Below are positions 56,901 through 64,000 of a DNA stretch of 64,000 nucleotides, in pieces. The position numbers were made by a program, and so were the translations under genes. Every line of letters begins with the position of its first letter. The stretch's first letter is position 1. The notes below the pieces were generated by a model. The model had not been told where the DNA came from, did no database searches, and was given only the letters and a program-made list of their open reading frames with translations. This DNA is from Yamagishiella unicocca (taxonomy: Eukaryota > Chlorophyta > Chlorophyceae > Chlamydomonadales > Volvocaceae): assembly GCA_003116995.1 (NCBI GenBank), contig BDSL01000039.1, positions 620,001 through 684,000 of the forward strand, read 5' to 3'.

Positions 56901-57390
56901 CAAGGTTGAAAGTATGTTGCTCCGAGAAAAGATGGCACCCACGAAGCGCAGGCAGTGACCGAAGTCCTGGCCGGTCCTCGGCAAGCGCTCGACGTCACTC
57001 CCAACGAGCGCGACACAGCATTTGCGAGCTTGGAAGGCTGACCTTGGATGTCAAAATGGTCATCACTGCAACGAGGCTCAGGAAAGTCAGCAATTGGGGT
57101 TGTCGCAAGGTCGCAAGTGGTACTGTGGGAAATCAGGTCGGAGGTCCCCACCGCTCACCTGCTCCGCTCCTCTGAGGCTTCCAGGTCATATGAGTAATTA
57201 CATAAAGCCCCGAGCCCAACCTGCAGGACAGCGTAAAGGAAGTGGCACGTGCAGACTTAGCGACCAACACGCGCGCTCCCAAGCTTCCGTGGTCGCAAAG
57301 CAGCGCTTTTGGTCTAGTGTCCATGTCAATGCCACTTACCTTGAATGGCGACCCGAGCGCGCTCAGCGGGAGCTCTGCAGCGCGAAGCAT
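53988..57390 (-). CDS. PLATZ-family zinc-dependent DNA-binding protein
   Basis: A plant-type AT-rich-sequence and zinc-binding transcription factor, expected to act in the nucleus. Well-supported exons, all in phase: 56870-57037, 56603-56692, 56022-56096, 55430-55573, 54547-55115 and 53988-54348. A first exon 57340-57390 (start MLRAAELPLSAL) fits in phase but is less certain, as is the acceptor at 57037. Predicted length is about 485 residues, longer than most land-plant PLATZ proteins (about 200-260). Conserved features: FQPCERHRHHKKNE, CTFFCITC, CQHCMGAHAGHQVIQ, VRRYVYCDVVRACDINAY, INSAKVMFLNHRP, and the second Cys cluster CRTCHRHL...YCSLSCK, so both zinc-ligand sets are intact. The C-terminal half is a Ser/Ala-rich expansion with a Leu-Ala-Asn/Ser tetrad repeat, ending RRKQNAPTRAPS. 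This matches the basic C-terminal tail of plant members. Confidence 0.9.
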
Positions 57391-58922
57391 CCGTCAAAAG
57401 AGCGCGGAGGTGTTGCGAGGTCGTCGCGCACTACAAGTCTGGAAGTTTCCAGTCAAAATGCTCCGTGTGAATGTGGAGCGACTATTGAATTGTATAAGCG
57501 ATAACTTTTAATGGGGTCGATTAACGACCGCCCCTGTCCACCGTCCGTACATTGACGAGATAGCGATTCCGCTTTTGGCGACTGATGACCAATTTTAGGG
57601 TCTCAAATTTATTCATTTCCATATTGATCCTAGATGAATGTTGCCGTCCAGTGAATGTTGACTCGTCGCGACCAATCCTTGTACCGCGAAATCTCCGGCC
57701 CCGAAATATCTCGCTGGGACAGGCCCAAGGGCCATGGCTGGGCTCAGCCTGCGCCCGCCGTGCCACATTCCGGCTGTGACTGAACGCATCGAATGATGCT
57801 GTGCAATTGAAGGCCATATAATTGACCTCCCGTCTTCTCTGAGCATGTAGGAGTCAGCCATGCCCAGTGTTGGGTAAGGCGACCCCCCATATCGGAAAAT
57901 ACTCATGGTGATATAATATTCAGTTACACGAAAAATAATTGCACCTTGTGCTTATGCGCGACTTGCCTTCATCAGCAAGGCGCACGCCGGTTGCTCCAGT
58001 TCGCATTCCCACATTTACCAGCTATCATGTCTTGTTGTGCTAAAGGAATAAAAACTTGATGATTGCAAAATATGGTACTGCAGGATTCCCTGTATGAAAC
58101 TAGTGTTACAGGGAACGGTGACTCCGCAAGCATACCAACTCACAGCAGGAGAGGTCAGGTATAAATCGACCATCAAGTGCGCTTGTTAAAAATTCTGTTT
58201 CGTAGCGACAGCTCCAATTGTTCCGGCAAGGAACGTCACAAAAATTGACCCCGCATGCCTCGCGAGCCCTGTACTGGCAAAGATTTGGTGGCTTGAAGCA
58301 GAAATACACCGTTATGCAAACGTGTGCATAATGCCCAGCAAAACTGTGATCAGCGCCTTGAAGACTACTATAACTGCACGGGATGATAATACCAAAAATA
58401 TCCTCCCAGACACATATACAGAACCATCAACCAGAACAACTCTCACTCGGTGCATGCCAGAGGAAAGCGACCGGGATTACATACAATTGGACGGCTCGCA
58501 TGTTCTTAACAAGAATGTAGCCGACAGGAGCACCAGGGTTCATTTTTGTACTGCCCTGTCATCCGGTCAACATTTTCACGCGTTCTTATTCAATTGGTAT
58601 GGAATTTCAATGTGCACAGGTTACGGGTTAGAGTTGTGAAGAGTGAACGTAGTTTGGGGCGGGGGACGACAGGGCCTTACGTCAATAAAGTGCCCTGATA
58701 CGCTTGATATTAGTCGCCTTCATGTGCTCCATGAAACCAATATGGTCCTTAAACGCGTCATCGCGGATGCATTGCCTGTACCATTGCGAAGGCCTGTCTT
58801 AGCACTTTGTTGAAACTCGAAAGCCCTTTGCTGTAGTCATTGCTTAACAATTGCGCTTACCTAAGAACCGCGTTTTATACGTGACAATTCCGTCTGTGGA
58901 ATCTGCAATAGTATTTCAGCAG
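57391..58922. other. Region without a supported gene
   Basis: Upstream of the PLATZ gene. Less GC-rich than the flanks. A 105-residue plus-strand frame at 58322-58639 has no recognisable motif, no low-complexity bias and no splice partners, so I do not call it. The PLATZ promoter should lie at the left end. Confidence 0.5.
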
Positions 58923-59352
58923 GCTGTCGTCTACGATGCGTGCCGTGCACGGGGCGGGGCGGGACAGGCGGGCCTGCCAGGACTGGGCGTGGTCGACGTA
59001 CCCAGCCCCGCCGCAGCCACCTTGGCCATGCACACGGTGGTGTGCGCCGGCAGGGAACTGTCCATCCCCTGCTGCGTCACGGCATCCCAGCGGCTCTTGG
59101 TCTCCAACATCGCGCCTGTGCTGCCTGCGACGCGCTGTGTGAACGGTGTGGCCGGGTCGCGTGGCTGGCTGCGAGCCGGCGGGTGTGGTGTGGAGGGGGG
59201 GGCGGGGGCTCGTCATTGCGTGCGGCGCGGTGATTGTCAACGCGCTGTGTCCCGCAGATGAATGGCGTCCCTTCACGAATGCCGATGTCGACATCTTCAC
59301 GGCCGGCGTGGAGTCACCGGCATCCACCGTCACGCTGTTGGAGGCTTCCTGA
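58923..59352 (+). CDS. Two 3'-terminal exons of an unknown gene
   Basis: Exon 58923-59145 (acceptor TTTCAGCAG) and exon 59258-59352 (acceptor CCCGCAG) join in phase and end at TGA 59350-59352. The product contains VVDVPSPAAATLAMHTVVCA, GRELSIPCCVTASQRLLVSN and, in the last exon, FTNADVDIFTAGVESPASTV. The composition is that of an ordinary folded protein, but I do not recognise the family. Upstream exons are not identified and may lie in the 57.4-58.9 kb stretch. A pseudogene or mobile-element fragment is possible. Confidence 0.4.
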
Positions 59353-59738
59353 CGGTGCTGGAGGACCTCGGCCCGCTGCCAATCCGCCCAGGCTCCATCA
59401 CAAATTCACAATGGCGGAGCGGTCACTGTGTCATGCCCCAGCACCGGCATGAACGATTCGCGGGCATTAGTCCGTGACGGCCGAAGCCTGCTGTGGGGCA
59501 CGACAACTGAATCGGTGTAGCCCTCAGGACGGCAGCGGGTCAGTCGCCTAGGACGCCGGGCGAGTGTGTTGCATCCCATGCAGGCCATGGGATGCGAGGC
59601 TGTCGGGCTCAGAGCCATACACTTTGGCACATTGGCACAATGACCAACCCCTGACTGACGTCTTACCTCCGTCTTCACACGGAGGCAGGCAATTTAGGTC
59701 ATGCTCCGCTGCGTTCCGACGCTAACCAGCGCTAACTC

Positions 59739-60156
59739 ATGGAGCACGACCTGCTCTCCACGTTCGACCGTTGCGCCGACAGCGCTGGCCGAGTACTCGA
59801 TAATCCAAACCACGTATACTACAAAAAAATGGATTTCATGCAGGTTTCAGGTTTCGGACGGCGCCGCTGTCGGCGCAGAGGCCGCCGAACTTGGAGAGCA
59901 GGTCGTACTCCGCGTGTTAGCGTCGGAGCGGGACCTAAACCTCTTGAATCTCTTGCCCCCGGCTGCTGCACCCGCCCCCGACCTCCCTGTTGTCTTTGCC
60001 TCAGGACTATTGACGGGTATCTTGGTGGTTTGCATTTGCTGCGCCGCGGCGGCTGGGTTTCTGTCTCTTTCGTCTCCTTCAGTACCCGACATGTGCCCGG
60101 TGTTTCCGCCTTTTGGTCTGGAGCCCACTGTAGCAGTTACTACTGAGTACAACTAA
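59739..60156 (+). CDS. Possible short gene running into an R1 repeat
   Basis: The ATG at 59739 opens MEHDLLSTFDRCADSAGRVL, ending near a GTATAC donor at about 59814. A second segment from about 59851 (acceptor GGTTTCAG) continues in phase with VSDGAAVGAEAAELGEQVVL and LASERDLNLLNLLPP. The frame then stays open through R1 copy 4, adding a hydrophobic run LTGILVVCICCAAAAGFLSL, to a stop at 60154-60156. It may be a small gene whose C-terminus comes from the repeat, or the 5' part of a gene broken by it. I do not recognise a family. Confidence 0.28.
59995..60145. repeat. Dispersed repeat family R1, copy 4
   Basis: GGTATCTTGGTGGTTTGCAT, TTCTGTCTC, TCTCCTTCAGTACCCGACAT and GTGCCCGGTGTTTCCGCCTT then GGTCTGGAGCCCACTGTAGC. 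The order is the same as in copies 1 and 3. Confidence 0.75.
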
Positions 60157-60550
60157 CTCACACCCCGGGGGGCCTCAACCCCAGGGTGGGGGGGTGGGTG
60201 TCATCGGTCTCACACCACCCCCTCTGGAGCGAATCCATCCCGCCTACCATTGTCACCATTGCCGTACTCGGCTGGTCGCTAGACTAGGGGACATCGGTCG
60301 TCCGGGCTGGAGCCAGTGCTGGCCGGCGCACTGACTCGTCGGTACCGGCCTCAAATCCAAACCCGTTCCTCACTAATCGTTTCCTCCCACAGCACGTCTT
60401 CCCATGCACCTCCACACGGCTCACTCCACAATAAATCGCAGCACGTTGTGCCCCCTGCACATGTATAAGGTCCCTGCCCTGTCGACCCGCGGGTCTCCTC
60501 CACCCCCTGCCCCTGCCGCCACGGGTCTCCTCCACCCCCCCCTGCCGTCC
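60157..60550. other. Spacer with C/G runs, no gene
   Basis: About 400 bp downstream of the minus-strand gene at 60551. It contains CCCCAGGG runs and a CGGGTCTCCTCCACCCC pair at about 60489-60540, with no supported coding sequence. The 3' UTR of the minus-strand gene must lie here. Confidence 0.5.
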
Positions 60551-63232
60551 TCAGCTGCTCGCGACCGGCCCCAGCGGCACCGCCTCCCCCTCCTCCTCGT
60601 GCTTCTCCTTGCCCGGCTCAAAGTCATCCAGCGCTCGTACGGCATCCATGTCATCCCGGGTGGTGCGGATGCGGGGCTTGGTCTCCTTGACTGGCATCCG
60701 CTGGATGGCCGCCATGGCCTCGGCGCCCTCAGGGCCGTACCGGTCGTACATTTCCTGGAGTTTGGGGGATGTGAGTGGGTTGGTGGTGGAGGGAGAGCTT
60801 GCCGAGGTGGGGCTGGGGTCGAGGAGCGAGGAGGGACCAGTGGGTGAAGGCGATGACCCATGGGGCGGCCGGCGGGACTTCGATGATGGCAACCCCCCCC
60901 ACACACACGGTTTGTCGGCCGTGGATTCACGGATTCTCTTTAACCCCCCCCCCACACACACGCAAACACTCCATCCCCAACCCTCATCTCTTTCCCCTAA
61001 CCATTTCCACCGGTATCCTCACTGATCCCTACATTGCACGCGCAAGCACCGGCTCCCGGCCCCCCCAAAGACCATCAAACCCCTCATCGAGGCCCCCGGG
61101 CCCCCCCGGCCCCCTCACACACACCTTCACAGTTTCTCTCGCGTACACGGGCAACCCCCTTCACATGGCCTACCCCTATCACCCCCAGCCCCCCCACCCG
61201 CCAGTCCGTACATGCATGTCTGCACCGCGGTCTGCCTTCATGGAGCGTATAGTGTAGGACATGATGGCTTGTCGAGTGACGGGGTCGATGTACGCGGCGG
61301 GGGGGCTCTTACGCCGGGTGGCAGTCAGCGAGGCGCTGGTCGCCGCCTCCAGCTGGCGCTGCTTCTCCTAGGAGACCGGCGGCCGGGGGGGGGGGGGTAA
61401 AGGATAATCCGAGGATCCATGGCGGAGGGAGGGGTGAGGAGAAGGGGAAAGAGGCGGGCTGGGGTTAGTCCAGGGATGGGGGGGTTTAGAGGTAGGGGGC
61501 GTTTGCAGTTGCGTTGCGTCTTCGCGTTGGGCGCCCGGTGGGGCGTATTGCTCGTCTGCAGGGCGTCAAAGCGTGTTAAGGTGTGGGTATGTTTGCCGCC
61601 CGCTGCGGCACCCTATCCCCCGTTCCCGGGGGCCAGCTGTCATCCGCCGCCACCACTGTCCTCCTCCTTTCCCTGCCCCTCCCCTCCTAATCCCTCCACC
61701 TCCTCCGCACTCCCTTCCACCCTCCACCAACACCACGACGCCGCCCCCTCGCTAGTCAGCCGTACAGGTTCGGAACCCCCTCCCAGTTGTTGCAGTGCCT
61801 CTTTCCCTCCTCCGTCCCTCTCCCGTCCATCACTCACAACGATATCCCAGTGCGCTGCCGGCCCCTCACCGCCGGGCCCCCCCCTGCCGGCCCCCTTGCA
61901 TCCCCCTGCCGGCCCCCCTGCCACCCCCCCCTGCCGGCCCCCCTGCCACCCCCCCTGCCGGCCCCCTTGCACCCCCCTGCCGGTCCCCCTGGCACCCCCC
62001 CTGCCGGCCCCCTGCCACGCCCCCTGCCGCCCCACCGCCACCCCCCTGCCGCCCCCCTGCCACGCCCCCTGCCGCCCCACCGCCGGCCCCCTGCCGGCTT
62101 CCCTGGCCACACACCCTGCCGGCCCCGCTGGCCCCCCACCCCCGCTATCCTACCCATGTCGTGTAACCGATTTTACGCCAACCCCCACCGCCGCCCCCAC
62201 AGCCGCCGCCACTGCATCTCCCAACGTATGCAACAAGCGGTTACCTTCTCAGCTTCCTAGTACACGTGCCTTCCTCACGACCCCCCGCTTGGACCTTCCA
62301 GCTAGCACCCAGCGACCCGCCTAGTGGACTGCCCTGGCGGACACAAACCCATCCCCCTGCCCTGGCGGACACAAACCCATCCCCCTGCCCATTGCCCCCC
62401 CCCCCCAACTTCTCGCCACTTACCCCACCCCCCCGCACCCCACCAGCACCACTCCCACTTCCGTATGAAACCCGGGACACCATCCCTGCCCCTTCCCGCC
62501 CACCCTGTGCGCTCAACCCCGCCCAAATTCGCTCCCGCTTGTCACCCCCACTCCCTTCCCACAACCCAACACCCCGCGCTGAGCAGCCCCGGAGCCCCCT
62601 CCCCACCCCGACTACTATCTATCCTGCTGACACCCGCTACCCTAATAAGGCCCGCCGTCGCCTCTCCCACCCTCCCTCGCGCCGCCTGCATGGCGCCCGG
62701 CGGCCCTCCCCTTCGAGCCGCCTGCGCCTGACAGCTGCCGACACACGCCATGTCACCCTAAGGCCTTTTTCCCCCCTCAACTCCCATTCGGTCACTCTCC
62801 CCCCCTACCCCAAGCGCCCCCACTGCGCCCTCCGGGCCAGGACCCCAACCCCACACTCCAAGACCCCACACCCTTATGGGGGCTTCGCACTTTGCCACGT
62901 ACGACCAATCCGTGTTCCTCCGCACTTTGCCACGTACGACCAATCCGTGTTCCTTCCCACTTTGCCACGTACGACCAATCCGTGCTTCCTCGCACTTTGC
63001 CACGTACGACCAATCCGTGTTCCTTCCCACTTTGCCACGTACGACCAATCCGTGTTCCTTCGCTGCGCTACCCCCCTACGACTACCCCCCGCACCCCCCT
63101 TACCAAGCTGTTCGGCGTCACCGTGCTAGTGTTCCAGCCCCCCAGCTGCTGGCAGGGGCTCTTGGCGCGGTCCAACGTGGCCGCATCTCGGTCCGCCTTG
63201 CAGGCAGTGCTCCCCGTCAGCTTGCGCACATC
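60551..63232 (-). CDS. 3' part of an unknown gene
   Basis: Three exons are in phase: 63104-63232, 61212-61367 and 60551-60754, with clear acceptors (CCCCCCAG, GTCTCCTAG, AACTCCAG) and donors. They encode 162 residues: DVRKLTGSTACKADRDAATL and LGGWNTSTVTPNSL, then EKQRQLEAATSASLTATRRK and YIDPVTRQAIMSYTIRSMKA, then EMYDRYGPEGAEAMAAIQRM and an acidic end EGEAVPLGPVASS followed by TGA. The middle exon suggests a short helix. I do not recognise the family. The first exon or exons lie right of 63232 and were not found. The 1.7-kb intron between 61368 and 63103 is packed with C-rich minisatellites. Confidence 0.6.
61870..62150. repeat. CCCCCTGCCGGCCC minisatellite
   Basis: About 20 imperfect copies of CCCCCCTGCCGGCCCC/CCACC units in a large intron of the minus-strand gene at 60551-63232. 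Long open frames over it are composition artefacts. Confidence 0.9.
62157..62180 (-). repeat. Intronic motif R2, copy
   Basis: TGTCGTGTAACCGATTTTAC then GCC; the reverse complement matches 63280-63305. Confidence 0.55.
62329..62390. repeat. 28-bp tandem duplication
   Basis: Two copies of CTGCCCTGGCGGACACAAAC then CCATCCCC. Confidence 0.9.
62885..63062. repeat. 35-37 bp minisatellite
   Basis: Five copies of GCACTTTGCCACGTACGACC then AATCCGTGTTCCT, ending about 40 bp before exon 63104-63232 in genomic order (just after its donor in gene order). Confidence 0.93.
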
Positions 63233-63279
63233 CTGGGGGGCCGGAAGCAGGAGGAGGAGGTGGGGGAGGAGGGGAAGGG

Positions 63280-63322
63280 GCATAAAAACCGGTTACACGA
63301 CACGGATAGGACAGCTGGCGCA
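63280..63322 (+). repeat. Intronic motif R2, best copy
   Basis: GGCATAAAAACCGGTTACAC, GACACGGATAGGACAGCTGG and CGCA. The full 40-bp form also matches 2104-2150. Confidence 0.65.
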
Positions 63323-63766
63323 TTGGCTTCGGACATTTAGTTGTGGGCGCGTGCTGGAGCACTAGGATTGGCTACCGAGGGGACTGTGGAGGAGGGTTGC
63401 AGGGAAGACCATGTGGAGGACGGGGGGGCAGTAGGAGCGGGCGTATGGTCAGGGTAGGTCGGGGCGGCAGTGGAGGCGGTGGATCTGGCGAGCTGTGGGG
63501 AACGCAGGTGGTGCAGGAGTGGTCCGTGTGGAATGGTCGGTGCGGAACTGGTCGGTGCGGGAGTGGTCCGTGTGGAATGGTCGGTGCGGAACAGGGTAGG
63601 AGCGCAGCGCGCCGGGTGGGTGGATGCTCCGGGGGAGTAGTTCCTCAGCTGGTGGGGGCTTAAGGAGAATCCGCAAATCCACAATGTGTGTATGGAGGAG
63701 GGCGAGAGGGGCGGCGTGGCAGGTGACATTGCGCGGGCGCTGACGTCACCGCCGTCCGCTGATGGC

Positions 63767-63862
63767 TAGTACGGCAGCTGCTGGCACATCCAGCTGCCGC
63801 AGCCGCGCCGCTCCCGCTCTGCAAACTTGAGCGCCATGACCCGCACTGGGCTCCTAGCCTGC
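63767..63862 (-). CDS. Possible terminal exon of a gene entering from the right
   Basis: After a GACGGCAG acceptor-like end the frame reads RSPVRVMALKFAERERRGCG then SWMCQQLPY and a TAG stop at 63767-63769. The composition is protein-like and differs from the CAG/GCA repeats next to it. It is too short to assign. It could instead be the 5' end of the 60551-63232 gene read with another donor. Confidence 0.25.
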
Positions 63863-63903
63863 CGTCACAGCGGTCACTGATGCTGCGTGCTGTCGGGGCT
63901 TTG

Positions 63904-64000
63904 CTCCAGCAGCAGCAGGCCGCAGCTGCTGCTGCTGCTGCTGGCCCATGTGAGTCGCGGAATGCGATGTGCACGTGCACACACACACACGCACACACAC
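63904..64000. repeat. CAG/CTG and (CA)n microsatellites at the right edge
   Basis: A CAGCAGCAG/GCTGCTGCT stretch at about 63908-63942 and a CA repeat from about 63970 to the end. Confidence 0.85.

Noticed and set aside
58322..58639. 105-residue plus-strand frame starting MCIMPSKTVISALK
   Set aside because: No domain, no GC-rich coding bias, no splice partners; length is compatible with chance in this less GC-rich stretch.
61400..61610. A possible exon DEQYAPPGAQREDATQLQ on the minus strand after a CCCTGCAG acceptor
   Set aside because: No donor occurs before the next real acceptor at 61368. The stretch is the pyrimidine-rich end of that intron.
61419..62324. A 301-residue plus-strand frame rich in Pro
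   Set aside because: It overlaps the C-rich minisatellite in the intron of the minus-strand gene and shows no non-repetitive content.

Overview
The window looks like nuclear DNA of a volvocine (chlamydomonadalean) green alga. Coding exons are very GC-rich with long Ala/Gly/Pro/Gln runs. Genes are split into many short exons with GT-AG introns. Introns and spacers are full of minisatellites, CA, TA and CCG tracts and dispersed repeats, and TGTAA signals follow some stops. No prokaryotic operons, rRNA, tRNA or CRISPR arrays were seen. Exon coordinates were derived by hand from splice signals, reading phase and family conservation, so they are models and not transcripts.

Layout. (1) 196-10218, minus: a very large, mostly low-complexity protein of unknown function that runs off the left edge. 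(2) 10453-10934, plus: the mitochondrial small chaperone TIM13, in four exons, divergent from (1). (3) 11049-16001, minus: an eight-exon, four-EF-hand protein with an acylation-type N-terminus, convergent with TIM13. (4) 18885-20806, plus: a YjjX-type inosine/xanthosine triphosphatase with a transit-peptide-like leader. (5) About 21.68-22.69 kb, plus: weak exon candidates for one unknown gene. (6) 24425-42212, plus: the highlight, a gene of about 20 exons that encodes a NYN (PIN-like) nuclease domain, RRM/KH-like RNA-binding segments, a WWE domain and a C-terminal PARP ADP-ribosyltransferase domain. Its introns are less GC-rich than the rest of the window and carry MITE-like elements. (7) 44419-49317, plus: a protein with two helicase-associated (HA) repeats. 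(8) 53988-57390, minus: a PLATZ zinc-binding transcription factor. (9) 58923-59352 and 59739-60156, plus: fragments of unknown genes. (10) 60551-63232, minus: the 3' part of an unknown gene. (11) 63767-63862, minus: a possible terminal exon of a gene entering from the right.

The proteins do not form one pathway. Mitochondrial import, calcium sensing, nucleotide-pool cleaning, transcription and RNA/ADP-ribose functions sit side by side, as is usual in a eukaryotic genome. Two things stand out. The NYN-WWE-PARP fusion joins in one chain a predicted RNA nuclease and a predicted mono-ADP-ribosyltransferase. Separately, at least four introns begin with a minisatellite whose unit is a copy of the exon end plus the 5' splice site. 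About 49.4-54 kb, 16-18.9 kb, 22.7-24.4 kb and 57.4-58.9 kb hold no gene I can support.
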